In this document: one piece after another, positions 35,738 through 46,212 of the stretch
How positions within the stretch are numbered: position 1 is the first letter of the stretch
Layout of the letters: each line of letters starts with the position of its first letter
Assembly (NCBI GenBank): GCA_963783445.1
Contig: CAWANP010000014.1
Coordinates: 1 to 64,000 of the forward strand
Direction: 5' to 3'
Length of the DNA: 64,000 nucleotides
DNA from: CAWANP01 sp963783445
GTDB lineage: Bacteria > Chloroflexota > Anaerolineae > JAAYZQ01
Program-made: the position numbers and the translations under genes
Notes under the pieces: model-generated
What the model was told of the DNA's origin: nothing
Seen by the model: only the letters and a program-made list of their open reading frames with translations
Database searches by the model: none

Positions 35738-37072
35738 ATGAATGACATTCCCCAGCAAGAAGCAAGACAAATCGCAGAAGAAGCCTACATCTTTGCCTTT
35801 CCCATGTTGATGGGCTACCGTTTCGCCTTTGCTACCTTTTTGACGCCCGGGCTACCCTCTTACCGTGGACCGGTCAATGCCATCCATGGCCAAGCGTCCA
35901 CGCTCGATCACACCTTCAAGGATATAATCACTCCCAATGCGGATACCCCCTACTCATTTGGTATGATGGACCTGCGTGCCGAGCCGGTCGTGATCCAGGT
36001 CCCGGAGGTCGCCGGTCGCTACTACGTGTTGCAGCTCGAAGACTTGTTTGGCACCAATGCGCACTTTATCGGGTCGCGCGCCACAGGCTCGCAAGCGGGC
36101 GCCTACCTGGCCGCTGGGCCGCGTTGGGATGGCGAGCCCGGTGATGAGTTCGATGGTGTGTTGGCTTTTGACACCGACCTGGTCTTTGTGATTGGCCGCA
36201 CGCAGTTGCTCGGTCCAGAGGATGTCCCCGCTCTGGCCAAGGTCATGGACGGTTATAAGGTTCAGCCTCTGTCGGCCTATCGCGGCCAGGGCAGCCCGGC
36301 GGCCGAGCCCGTCGGAGTGGCCGGTATGGAATGACGATACCTCCCGCGACGAGCGATTCATCGGCTATCTCAACTTCCTGCTGTCTTTCTGCCAGCCGGA
36401 TCATCCATCTGAAGTGGAGTTGATGGCGCGTTTTGCCCATATTGGGATCGGCGCCGGCCTGGCCTTCGATGCTGATGCCCTGAGTGATGAGGTACGGGAG
36501 GCAATCCGCGCTGGAGTCGCCGCGGCCGTGGTACGATGGCCACCAAAGTACAAACCTTCGGGCAGAAAGTCAACGGCTGGATGTCCTCCGATGCCTTTGG
36601 CACGCGCGAGTGGTATGGCGGCGACTATCTGCTGCGTGCTGCCGCCGCGATGGGCGGTTGGGGCGGAAACGACGTCATTGAGGCGATCTATCCCAGCGCA
36701 CGCGAGGATGCTTCCGGCGAACCTTTGGATGGTGCCCATTGCTACCAGATAGCCTTCTCCACCCTGCCGCCGGCCAAAGCTTTCTGGTCGGTCACGATGT
36801 ACGACACCGCTTATGACGGGACGGCCGGATATCTGGTGGAGAACCCGATCAGCCGCTACCTGATCAACTCGACAACCCAGGGTCTGGTCTATGGTGAGGA
36901 TGGGTCGCTGACCATCACCATCCAGCGCGAGCAGCCCCAGGATGCCGCGGAAAGGGCCAACTGGCTGCCAGCGCCAGAAGGACCCTTCTATCTGGTCATG
37001 CGCATCTACTGGCCTGAGCAGGCTGCCCTGGATGGGACCTGGACGACGCCGCCGGTCGAGCGCGTGGACTGA
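35738..37072 (+). CDS. DUF1254/DUF1214 protein, frameshifted
   Basis: From ATG 35738 the product opens 'ARQIAEEAYIFAFPMLMGYR', then 'HTFKDIITPNADTPYSFGMM', 'GRYYVLQLEDLFGTN' and 'FDGVLAFDTDLVFVIGRTQL', the DUF1254 signature. After frame changes near 36300 and 36530 the DUF1214 part follows: 'TFGQKVNGWMSSDAFGTREW', 'YLLRAAAAMGGWGGND', 'ITIQREQPQD' and 'YLVMRIYWPE'. Length of about 440 residues is normal. Proteins of this pair are periplasmic or cytoplasmic with unknown activity; no signal peptide is seen here. The intact motifs across frames suggest consensus errors. Confidence 0.8.
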
Positions 37073-37255
37073 TGCCTCTCGCGTGGGGCTCCGCACAACG
37101 GTGGGATATCGCTTTCGGTGAATATTGTGCAGCGAGCAGATCGCCCGGCGACAAAGCCGCATCGCTACCAAGTCGACCGGGCTGCGTAGCAGCGCTCCAT
37201 AGGGCTGCCAGGCATTTTCTTGCTTAAGCCTGCTCAAACAGGAAAGGATGGCATC

Positions 37256-37960
37256 ATGTCTGAAAGCACCGAGAAACTGGTCCGGCGCGAAGTGAGGTCA
37301 CCGCGTTCGGCGGCGGCGGCCGGCATCCTCTTCTCGCTCCTTACGACTGCCAGCATGCTCTTGCTCCGCGACAGCGGCGCAACCAGCGTGGCCGACATCA
37401 GCCATGCCTGGCTGGAAGGCTGGTCCGGCGCCGTTGCCGCGGTATTGGTGCTGGTGCCCTTTGCCGGGATCGCGTTTCTGTGGTTCACGGGGGTGATCCG
37501 CGACCTGGTCGGAAGCGCGAAGACCGTTTCTTTTCGACCATTTTCTTTGGCAGTGGCATCATCCTCGTCGTGATGATGTTCATTTGGGCAGCCGCTGCCG
37601 GCGCCATTTCCGGTACCTATGCCATGGCAGCCAGCCATATCGGTCGATCTAGATATCTATGCTTTTGGTCTTTTGTTCATGAACCAGATCATTGGCAACT
37701 ATTTCCTGCGCATGGCGGCCGTCTATATGCTGTCCATCGGTACACTCTGGACCAGAACCGGTGTCGTGCCTCGCTGGCTGGTGATCGTCACCTACGCGGT
37801 GGGCCTGGGATTCCTGCTCTTTGCCGGAATTCTCAGAGAAGCTCGGTTCATCTTTCCTGTCTGGGTATTGCTGGTGAGTATCTACATTCTGGTTCTGAAT
37901 TACCGCCTGACCCAAGAACAGGATGACGAGCCAGACCGGCCAGAGGATCTCGGTTCCTAA
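37256..37960 (+). CDS. Six-helix integral membrane protein, frameshifted
   Basis: ATG 37256 follows GGAAAGG. A charged N-terminus ('EKLVRREVRSPRS') leads into a first helix ('AAAAGILFSLLTTASMLLL'), a loop, a helix ('GAVAAVLVLVPFAGIAFLWF'), then after a frame change near 37515 'GIILVVMMFIWAAAAGAIS' and, after another near 37640, 'FMNQIIGNYFLRMAAVYMLS', 'LVIVTYAVGLGFLLF' and 'WVLLVSIYILVLNY'. The C-terminus is acidic. About 234 residues. I do not recognise a family with a known function. Confidence 0.65.
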
Positions 37961-38290
37961 GAGAGTCTGCCACCAAGTCAAACCCAACACGTGGGTGCCC
38001 ATGTCGCTCGCATCGGATCCACGGACCTGATGCCAACGGCTGAAACGAGCAGGAACCGCCAGATCACGGACCTGGCTCGAGCAGTGACAAGCTGGCATCG
38101 TCTTGTAGGAGGCCACCCGGAACCAGGGTCACCCCAGTCGGGAATGGGCAAGCTGGCCAGAGATAGCCGGGCCTTGGCCGGAGCAGTGCCGCCCGGTGGT
38201 TCCTGTATCCCTGCGCGGCCACCTCTATGACAGGGAGTTGGAGCGCATCTCCTGCGGGGAGCCACTTCATCTGGAATGACACCGCCACTG

Positions 38291-38404
38291 TGTCATTGCG
38301 ACGAGCGCAGCGAGAGCCTGTCCCGAGTCTTTCGAGGGAAAGCAATCCCCACCTGCGACCGAGGAGGAGACTGCTTCGGCCCAGACAGCGGGCTTCGCAG
38401 TGAC
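38291..38404. repeat. Dispersed repeat with TGTCATTGCGA ends
   Basis: TGTCATTGCGA (38291-38301) and TCGCAGTGACA (38394-38404) form inverted ends (10 of 11 bases) around AGCGCAGCGAGAG, AAAGCAATCCCC and GACTGCTTCGGC segments. Elements of this type are scattered in intergenic DNA of many bacteria. The rest of 37961-38480 shows no gene or other signal. Confidence 0.6.
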
Positions 38405-38480
38405 AAGGTTGGTGTCATTGGTAGCGAATCGGAACCAAGCTCCCCAAACGTGAAAACGTTCTGGACGCCACTTTTGCTCC

Positions 38481-40007
38481 CTACTGGCCTGACATGCCGC
38501 TTGGATTCGCAAAGTCAACCTGCCAAAAGTCCGGCGCCGAGGCCAGAATGGTGCTGGAACCCTGCATGTCGCCGAGCAAGAGGTCCCAGCTATCCCCTTC
38601 GACCCCGGCTTCCCGGTTTTGTCTGACCACAAGAAGATAGTGCTCACCGTCTACCCAGCGGAGATCCTCCACTGACGCGCCATCCAGCACGCCGCTGTAG
38701 ACTGTGGGACCGCTCCACTGGAGGATCGATAGTTGGCGTGCATCGCTGCCGGTACTGATGGCGAACTGGCGCCGGCCAGGTGCCCACCCGTAGAAGGTAT
38801 TGAGCCCGGGAAAACCGAACCTGTCGATGGTGCCCAGTCGATTGAGCGCGAGCCAGACCTCCGGCCGAGCCGAAGGGGCGCCGTCCTGCTGCTTCAGTTC
38901 GGCGTAGGCAACAAAGACCAGGTCGGACGAAAAGGAAACAAATCCTGAAGCAGTCCTTGGGGCGGTATCGATGCTGGTCACCAGGGTGGCTGGCGACCCG
39001 CCGGCCGGGATGCGCCAGATCGTCGTAGGTTGCACCGCCAGGGATTGACCCGTCAACCCGTCCTGGGCTCCCTGCCCATCAGCGCCCCGGGAATCGGGCG
39101 CCGGTATGGCCACCAACAGCGCGCTGCCGTCTTCCGCCCAGACGGGCTCCGCGTAGAAAGAGTCCAACCTGCCAGGAGCGACAGGCGTATAGGTCAAGAC
39201 CTCATCCCGCCGATTTTCGCCATCAGCGTCAACCAGGCTGATGGCCCCCTCGGTCGCGACGGCGATCTGGCTGCCGTCAGGGGAGTAGTGGAACTGGCCT
39301 CCCTCGCCAGGCGGGAGCAAGAAGGTTTGCTCCAGCGTATCGGCGTTTACGAGACGCAGGTCGTCGTTGAGGATCCATCCGCCCGAATGAAACTGGCGGG
39401 TGTTGAAGGCCATCACGTGGGTGCCTGGCACCCACTCGAAGCGGCTGAACTGCAATTCGGGGCTTGTCGCACTCAGGGCGTCCATCTCCTCCGCGCTCAG
39501 TAGAGGGCGCTCGTCCGTGCCATCGGCACGAACCATCCACAGTTCGCCTTCCCGGACAAAGGCTACGATCTCGCCGTCGTCCGAGATCTTGACCGGACCG
39601 CCGATGTCGCCTCCCGTGGTGAGCAGATCAGGCTTCCGGCTCGCTGCCGTCCACAGCCACACGTTGCCCTCCTGGAGGTAGCTAATACGCAACCCTTCTG
39701 GAATGGGATAATCGTTCACGGGCATGGGTGTGAGGGCGGGCTCCGCCGAGTTGGGCATATAGTCGTCTGGCACAGGTGTTGGCGTCATGGGCTGGATGGG
39801 GGGCGCGTCCGCGCGCGCCAATTCAGTGGTCGAGACCGCTTCCGTGGTGGGCGGGTACTCGAGCCGGATCTCCAAAGTGCCGCAGGCCGTCAGGGCCAAT
39901 AGCAGGCCTGCCAGGAACAGGAGACGTGGCGGCCGTAGGTTTTCGTAAAGTCGCAATGCAGCCTCCTCAGCGTGTATGCTGGGTTGATGAGGGGAAGAAT
40001 GATTCAT
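38481..40007 (-). CDS. Beta-propeller (TolB/WD40-like) lipoprotein
   Basis: The 508-residue protein has a signal sequence with lipobox 'LLLALTACGT', a Pro/Thr-rich linker ('DAPPIQPMTPTPVPDDYMPN') and a chain of propeller blades such as 'PVKISDDGEIVAFVREGELW', 'FHYSPDGSQIAVATEGAISL', 'EPVWAEDGSALLVAIP' and 'FYGWAPGRRQFAISTG'. It is likely exported and anchored at the outer face of the membrane, where propellers bind proteins or polymers. A long N-terminal extension precedes the signal sequence; a start nearer the hydrophobic stretch is possible. No operon partner is evident; 146 bases separate it from the membrane protein upstream. Confidence 0.75.
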   Translation of the reverse strand: MNHSSPHQPSIHAEEAALRLYENLRPPRLLFLAGLLLALTACGTLEIRLEYPPTTEAVSTTELARADAPPIQPMTPTPVPDDYMPNSAEPALTPMPVNDYPIPEGLRISYLQEGNVWLWTAASRKPDLLTTGGDIGGPVKISDDGEIVAFVREGELWMVRADGTDERPLLSAEEMDALSATSPELQFSRFEWVPGTHVMAFNTRQFHSGGWILNDDLRLVNADTLEQTFLLPPGEGGQFHYSPDGSQIAVATEGAISLVDADGENRRDEVLTYTPVAPGRLDSFYAEPVWAEDGSALLVAIPAPDSRGADGQGAQDGLTGQSLAVQPTTIWRIPAGGSPATLVTSIDTAPRTASGFVSFSSDLVFVAYAELKQQDGAPSARPEVWLALNRLGTIDRFGFPGLNTFYGWAPGRRQFAISTGSDARQLSILQWSGPTVYSGVLDGASVEDLRWVDGEHYLLVVRQNREAGVEGDSWDLLLGDMQGSSTILASAPDFWQVDFANPSGMSGQ

Positions 40008-40153
40008 CAGGAAATTGTCGGGCGGGCTGAGGTAGGCTGGGCAGGCTGAACCTGTCCCGTGTGCTCGCGGGAGGTCGTTCTATTGGCCTTTGTCTCTCCC
40101 AAGTACCCATGGTTCCTACCTCAGCTCGCCACGAACGCCAAACCTGCTCACGA

Positions 40154-41047
40154 CTAGTCGGGCAGGAACTGGACCTGTACCACGCGGCCGTCCTCAAAGG
40201 TGACGACTCCCCAATCAGAGTCGCCCCAGCCCTCGTTCGTGTGCCGGAAGGTGACCGTTCCGGCCACAATCTGACCGCTTTGGTCATAGCGGGCATTGCC
40301 GCCGTCCGACTTCATGTACTCCCGCATGGAGCCTTCAACCTGGGCCGCCGTCATCCCTTCGTCGATGGAGTACAGGTCCCGCAGAAATGGCTTGCGGCTG
40401 TTCCAATCGACGTATCGCAACGAAAAGAGCACCAGGACCAGGATGGCCAGGCTCCCAAGCTTTAGGCCCAGTGGCCTGGAAGGCAACAACAGCACGCCGA
40501 CGAGAACCCAGAATCCGACATAGACGGCGACGAAGCGCCAGTAAAGGGACGCCGACCCGAGCAGATCAAAGATGAGGAAGATGCTCAAGGCGAGGACCGC
40601 CAGAACGGCAAAGACCGCGTACCTCACCTTGGCCTCCCGAGTCCATGCATCCCCTTCGTCGTCATGAAGGGCGGTGTCTTTCTCCTGGGCATATGCTGCT
40701 CTCCGGCGCCGAGCGATGATCAGCACGACAATTGCGCCAAGGAGTAGTAGCAGCCCGGCCAGGCCGGCCAGGATGATGATTTCTGCCAGGCCAAACGAGA
40801 AGGGAAAACGGGGTGCGGTCGCCGCAGGCGCTGGAGAGAACTGATGCGTGGCTGCAGTGCTCACGCTGGTCGCCGCGTTCTCCATAGCTCTCCCCTGGGC
40901 CACTATGGCGACCTCTGGGCCTGACTCCATGACGCGTGTGGATTTGACGGGCAGTACCAAGAGAACACCGCCCACCACCGCCAGCAACGGGCACAGGGCC
41001 AGAAAGCCCAGGCCCAGCAGTATTCCCACGGTTCGAGATCTCTTCAC
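40154..41047 (-). CDS. Five-helix membrane protein of unknown function
   Basis: GTG at 41047 follows GGAGG by five bases, giving 'VKRSRTVGILLGLGFLALCP'; an ATG at 41128 adds an unlikely hydrophilic tail. Helices are seen around residues 8-30, 88-115 ('AEIIILAGLAGLLLLLGAIV'), 145-165, 173-190 and 199-212, with an Arg-rich loop ('IARRRRAAYAQEKD') after the second. The C-terminal 85 residues are soluble ('SIDEGMTAAQVEGSMREYMK', 'GWGDSDWGVVTFEDGRVVQV') and resemble small lipoprotein-type beta domains. I do not recognise the family. Confidence 0.65.
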   Translation of the reverse strand: MKRSRTVGILLGLGFLALCPLLAVVGGVLLVLPVKSTRVMESGPEVAIVAQGRAMENAATSVSTAATHQFSPAPAATAPRFPFSFGLAEIIILAGLAGLLLLLGAIVVLIIARRRRAAYAQEKDTALHDDEGDAWTREAKVRYAVFAVLAVLALSIFLIFDLLGSASLYWRFVAVYVGFWVLVGVLLLPSRPLGLKLGSLAILVLVLFSLRYVDWNSRKPFLRDLYSIDEGMTAAQVEGSMREYMKSDGGNARYDQSGQIVAGTVTFRHTNEGWGDSDWGVVTFEDGRVVQVQFLPD

Positions 41048-41240
41048 AGTATCCTCCGGCTGGTAGATGCCTGCTTCTGCAGGTTCGTGTTTATTGCTGC
41101 CGGTGAGGACCCGCAAGGGCAGGCCCAACCTGCCAAAGATAATAGCACGCGCTTGTTACGCCAGCATGGCAAAGCTGTGACAGATCGGTAACAACCTGCT
41201 ACTATCTGGCTCTGTGTGTCTCACCCATGGCAGCTTGCGA

Positions 41241-42181
41241 TCACGGCTTGTGGCCCCGGTTTTGGGCCGCCGGCAGCCGCACCGTCACTACCGTGCCCTG
41301 TCCGGCACGGCTGCGCAGCCGGATCCGGCCGGCATGTTGCTCCACGATGGCCCGTGCCAGGGGTAGCCCCAGGCCACTGCCTGGCACTGTACCCGGGGCC
41401 TCCTGTCCCCGGGCATAGCTCCTCCCAAACCTGGGGGAGCTCTTGTTGCAGAATGCCGGGGCCGGTGTCGGCCACCTCGATGGCGACATGATCTCCGTCT
41501 TCAAAGGAACGGACCTCGATGGTATCAGCGGGTTGTGTGAACTTGAGGGCGTTGTCGAGCAGATTGTATGTGGCCAGGAAGAGCAGGTCCCAATCTCCTT
41601 GGACTTGCGGTAGGGGCCAGGGCGCCTGGGGTAGGGTCAGTTCAGCTGACGTTCGTCGCTGCCGCTCTGCTCCATGGCCAGCGCTACCGCTTCCTGCAAC
41701 AGCTCGGGGACATCCACGGGCGCCCGCTCGAGCGGGCGTGTCTCCATTTCGGCCAGCTTGCGCAGGTCGGAGGTCAGGCGGCTGAGACGCAGCACCTGGG
41801 CCTCAGCGCTCGTAAGGGCCTCCTGCTGCACTGACGCCGTCGAGCCGTTGGCCACGTTTACCAGGGCGGCGCGGATGGCCGTCAGCGGATTCTTTATCTC
41901 ATGGTCAAGGCGTTGCAGGAAGCGCCGCCGCTCCTCCACGGCCTGGACGCGTACGCCTTCCTGGATATGTTGTTTGCAGCGCCTGGCCGACCATGCCCAG
42001 AGTACCAACTCCCATGGCGAGTCCAAGGGAGAGTGCCGAACCCAGGAGATGGCCAGCGTGCCGAGGTCGACACGAACGTGCACGATCGGATTCGGAATCG
42101 TGGGAACGTCCAGAAAAAGGGTCGCGATCACCAGGCCCGCGACCAACGGGACAGGAACTTTCCCAATCGCCGCCAGCTCAT
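41241..42181 (-). CDS. Two-component sensor histidine kinase, frameshifted
   Basis: The start ATG (42179-42181) overlaps the response-regulator stop as ATGA, but that frame closes after 17 codons; an indel near 42150 joins it to the frame with membrane stretch 'VPLVAGLVIATLFLDVP'. Then come the HisKA box 'RRFLQRLDHEIKNPLTAIRA' with phospho-accepting His and, after a frame change near 41640, the ATPase N box 'LATYNLLDNALKFTQPADT', the G1 box 'VADTGPGI' and, after another near 41420, 'GSGLGLPLARAIVEQHAGRI' and 'GTVVTVRLP'. It would phosphorylate the adjacent regulator. All catalytic boxes are intact in the shifted frames, which argues for consensus errors. Confidence 0.75.
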
Positions 42182-42894
42182 GGCCTGACCTCCATCGGGC
42201 CCACAAAGCGGTACCCCTGGCCTGGCACCGTCTCGATGTACCGCGGCTCCGCGGGGTCATCGCCCAGTACGCGACGCAGCTCGGCGATGCGCGTGTCCAC
42301 GGTACGCGTGCCGGTGGGATAGTCCCAGCCCCACACGCTGTCCAAGAGCCGGTCCCGGCTGAGAAGCTCGTCAGCGTGGGTCATCATGTACTCCAGCAAG
42401 GCTACCGCCTTGGGGGTCAGATTCAGCTCCGTAGAACCCAAGAGAGGCCCGCCGTGAAAGGCGGTCCAGGCTCAAGCTGCCACGGACAGGCGCGGGGCGG
42501 TGGTGAGTGGTGGCCGGCCGGGGCGGGCACGGCGCAAGACTGCGCGCATGCGAGCCACCAGCTCGTGGGGATCAAAGGGCTTGTTCAGATAGTCGTCGGC
42601 GCCCTCCTCCAGGGCCATAGCCCGTTCGGTCGCTTCGCCCACCTGCGTGAGGAGGATGACAGGCGTCCAGTCGTCCGCCTGACGCAAGCGACGCAACGCC
42701 TCGCGGCCGTCGAGATGGGGCATCAGCACATCCAGTACGATTAGGTCGGGCGCAAATGTGGGAACCTGCTGCAGGGCAGCTTCGCCATCAGAGGTGACCG
42801 CCAGGGAAAAGCCCGAGCGCTCAAGGAAGGGTACCAGGTTATCTGTGATGGCTCTTTCGTCGTCGACCAGGAGCACTTTGGACTTGTCTGCCAT
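42178..42894 (-). CDS. OmpR-family response regulator, one frameshift
   Basis: ATG 42894 follows GGAGAGGAG. The receiver domain has the acidic pair Asp11-Asp12, the phosphorylated Asp55 in 'LIVLDVLMPHLDG', 'VILLTQ' and 'LNKPFDPHELVARMRAVLRR' with the conserved Lys. After a frame change near 42460 the winged-helix output domain follows: 'LNLTPKAVALLEYMMTHADE', 'LLSRDRLLDSVWGW', 'RTVDTRIAELRRVLGDDP' and 'IETVPGQGYRFVG'. It controls genes in response to the overlapping kinase and, by context, the propeller lipoprotein encoded upstream. A likely target is its own operon. Confidence 0.85.
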
Positions 42895-42906
42895 GCTCCT
42901 CTCCAG

Positions 42907-44906
42907 TCACGGTGTGAAACGTGTTGCCCCGATCCAGACTTCGCCCTTCGGTCCAAAAGCCAGGGGACCTGCCCAGAGACCCGACTGACCGGGATCCATG
43001 GGATACAATGTCCAAGCCTCTGAGAAGGGCCTGACGCATCCCACTGACCAGGCCGCTGGGGGTGAGCACCCAAAGCGCGCCGTCTGGCGCGGCGACCGGC
43101 GGCCCGAGTCGCCTCCCCGAGGTCCAGCCCCATGGCTCTTCGTAGATTGTCCAGGCACCGGGGCTGGACCAGTCGCCCCCGTCGAAACAGGCCAGCCTTG
43201 TCCTGGGTTCAGTCCGCACAACTGCCCCTCGGGTGTCACTGCACCGGCGGCAAAGCTGCCAGGGAAGGAATCGGCGACCGGATACTGCTCCCAGTCGCCG
43301 CCGTTGAGCCGGGCGACGTACCATGAGTCCTCTCCCCTTCCCAGCCATTTATCCACAAGCCTTCTAGACTTGCTGCGCCCTCGGGAGCTGCGATAAGCTC
43401 GTTGGCAAGCTTGTCGCGGACTGTCCAAGCACTCCCGTCATAACTGGCCAAAGAGAAGCCGTTGGCTACCCAGGCCGTGCCGTCGGGCGTGAAATCGATG
43501 TCCAGGATGTCCCCCGGGGGCAGTTCCTCCCCGCAGCGGGCCAGCGTCTGCCAGTCAACCATCGAAGCGCAGTACCGAGCAGCCCACTCCCGCCCACAGG
43601 GCGCCGTCGGGCGCCACGGCCAGGGCCTGCACCTCAGCACCATCCAGGTGGTACTCCCAGGCCTGGCCGTCAAAGCGGCTGAGACCGCTGCCGGGCGTCG
43701 ACGGCGAGCTGTCGCCAAAGCCGAACCAGGCGTCGCCATCGGGCGTGACAGCGACGGCCCTTATGTTGGTGTTGGTGGGGCCGTCTCTCAGGAGCTGCCA
43801 CGCAACCCCGGCATAGACGCCGAGCCCCTGGCTGGTGCTGGCAGCGACCTCCCCAGATGGTCCTAGCGCGAGCGCCGCGGTGGCTGACAGCCCATGGTCC
43901 TGTGTTGTCTCGACCCAATGCTCGCCACTGTAGTAGGCCACACAGGCGCCAGGATAGTGCCCGCTGCCGGCGCTGGATGCCCAGGCCGTACCGTCTTTGG
44001 CGGTCACCAGGTCTGAGAGCCGCGTTCCGCAGGGATCCTCAACTCTGGCCCAATCCGCTTCTTCTGAGCCGCTGTCAAAGACGTACACACCTTCGCCTGG
44101 GAAATAAGCCCACACCTGCCCTGTGGGACTCGCTGCGACCAGCTGGGCATTCCGGCGGGGCAGGCCATCGTCCTCCGTGTAGATGACCCAGACATCCTCG
44201 GTAGGCTGGAATCTTCCCACACCCTCGTGCATCGCGGCCCACAGCTCCCCGCCGGATCCCAGAGCCAGCATGTCGGCAGCGCCACTCGACGGGTAGTCCT
44301 GCCAATCGCGCCCATCGAAGCGGCTGACTCCCTGCCCGGTACTGATCCACACCGTGCCATCCTGCCCAACCGCGAGGCTCCGGATGGCGCCGTCCAGCAG
44401 CCGGGGCGCCATGTGGAACCTGGCGGTCGAGCCGTCGAAATGCCAAAGTGCCCCGTCTATGAGCAACCAGAGCGTACCGTCGGGTGCAAGTGCAAGCCGG
44501 CTGGGCTGGACCGTGTAGCGGGTGTAGGAACCCGAGTCAGGCACCCAGTGTACCAGGCCGCCACCGGTGGCAGCCCACAGCGTGCCATCGGGGGCGAAGG
44601 CCAGGTCGAATACCTGGTTGATGCTGTCGTACCTTGTCCAGCCGGGAGCCAGGGTGGTGGCCACAGAGTTCCTGGCGGCCACAACCCGCGGCGTTCTCTC
44701 CTTGGGGTTGGCCTCGCCGCTGGTGCCCTGGGCCCGGTTCCTGGCCGCGCTGGCGCTGCCGAGGGAGAAGGTGCCAGGAGCCTGGCAGGCGTTTCGCCCT
44801 GGGCGCACGGACCTGAGCTCGTGGACCCGTCCAGGACACCGGCCGTAGTTGGGCCCGGCGAACCCCGATTGCAGCTCGCGAGGACCAAGCCCAGCACGAC
44901 CAGCAA
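42907..44906 (-). CDS. Two-component-regulator-propeller lipoprotein, frameshifted
   Basis: The N-terminus 'MLVVLGLVLASCNRG' is a lipoprotein signal with lipobox LASC, in a different frame from the body. The body is a long series of Reg_prop-type blades with the signature 'DLAFAPDGTLWAATGGGLVH', 'SLAVGQDGTVWISTGQGVSR', 'AVAVTPDGDAWFGFG', 'ALAVAPDGALWAGVG' and 'DIDFTPDGTAWVANG'. Further frame changes near 43560, 43350 and 43200 precede the end 'AFGPKGEVWIGATRFTP'. In Bacteroidetes such propellers are fused to sensor kinases; here a separate lipoprotein ends 12 bases before the response regulator. It may sense an extracellular polymer. About 660 residues. Confidence 0.75.
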
Positions 44907-45108
44907 GGATCACCTCTGCACCAATCCGGGCCTAGCGAAGCCTGCCTGAGCTTTGCACAGTGGGTAAACTGGGCCTCAGCTTTGTCAATACCGCCGGTTT
45001 CTCAGCCTCGTTCATGGTAGAACCTACTCAATGGTAAGACGCTCTACCATCACAAAAGTTCCCTCTGCTGGCTCGACCAGGCTGTAGCGCATCTGCGTTA
45101 CAGGGTCA

Positions 45109-46212
45109 TCAGATCCCCACACGCAGCTCGTAGGTTCCTGGCGTCAGGTCTGGTGGGAGCGGCAGGGCGAACTGGTCGCGCACGACCTCGCCAGGTGCCC
45201 AGGTGTTAACCGGAAAGAGCCCATTGCCCGGTACTGCGTCGCGCTGGGCCATCGGCATGCCCTGGTACGACAGGTGCGCGAACATGGCCGGCGAAGCTTG
45301 GACGGGGGCCATGGCTCGCCAGTCGAAGGCCAGGCGCAGCGGCTGACCAGGCGCCGGTTCATCTAGCACACCGGCAGCTACCAGTTCGATGCCGCCCTCG
45401 AAGACGGCGCCCATGGGTTGCAGGGTTGGATCTCCCGGCCCGACCACAAACCGGTTCCAGGCCAGAGAACCATAGGTCTCCTCGTCGTCGAGTCGATAGA
45501 GGTGCTGCTCCAGCGCGATCCGGACCTGGCTGGACGCATCTGTGGCCTCCTGAGCGACCATGATCACGTCCACCAGGCCGCTGGCAGGAAGGATCGAAGC
45601 CAGCACCGCGGAGATGGTTTCCGGGCCGGGGTCCTTACCCTGACCCCGGTCGAGGATCAGCGGGACGACACGGTGCCGAACCTCTGCCGCTAGCGTCGTG
45701 GTATAGTCGGGGGGGTAGACCACGACAGTTCTCTCCGGTCCCTGGTTGAGCCGGCTGGACAGGGCGTTGACCTGGGCAGGATCGAGCTCTGGAGCGGAGA
45801 TGCTGGTGGGCGCCTGGACATCTGGTTCGCGCTGCTGCTGGTACGCGTACTGGGTCACGGCCATGACTACCAGTAAGAGCATCGCGGCTGCCGCCATGCC
45901 AATCAGCGAGAGTCGCCCCAGCTTCAGCCTGGTCAGATAGCCGCCGGAGCCCGCAGGACTGCCGGGGTGGGACCTCGGCGCGCGCTCAGCGCTCTCCATA
46001 TTCTGGCTGGCAGATACTGTTTGGAGGCGAAGCCGCAGCGAGCGCTGGAACGACGCATCCACGGGCGGGGCTGCATTGGCCAGCTCGGCGGCAAAGCCCC
46101 AGCGAGCCTCGTCGGCGTGTCCCCTCTCCATCTTTTCAGAGATGGCTCGCTCGATCTCAAGCAACAGCCCGTCGTTCGCGCTGGCTTCCTGGCTGCTCTT
46201 GCGCTGATTCAC
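45109..46212 (-). CDS. Putative anti-sigma factor with one membrane helix
   Basis: The start overlaps the sigma-factor stop by four bases (ATGA, 46209-46212). The cytoplasmic N-terminus of about 95 residues has short helices ('LLLEIERAISEKMERGHADE', 'FAAELANAAPPVDASFQRSL') as in anti-sigma factors, then a transmembrane helix ('IGMAAAAMLLLVVMAVTQYA') and an external C-terminal domain of about 240 residues ending in a small beta domain ('PPDLTPGTYELRVGI'). By context it holds the ECF sigma factor until an outside signal is sensed. No classical zinc HxxxCxxC motif is present. Confidence 0.7.
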   Translation of the reverse strand: MNQRKSSQEASANDGLLLEIERAISEKMERGHADEARWGFAAELANAAPPVDASFQRSLRLRLQTVSASQNMESAERAPRSHPGSPAGSGGYLTRLKLGRLSLIGMAAAAMLLLVVMAVTQYAYQQQREPDVQAPTSISAPELDPAQVNALSSRLNQGPERTVVVYPPDYTTTLAAEVRHRVVPLILDRGQGKDPGPETISAVLASILPASGLVDVIMVAQEATDASSQVRIALEQHLYRLDDEETYGSLAWNRFVVGPGDPTLQPMGAVFEGGIELVAAGVLDEPAPGQPLRLAFDWRAMAPVQASPAMFAHLSYQGMPMAQRDAVPGNGLFPVNTWAPGEVVRDQFALPLPPDLTPGTYELRVGI

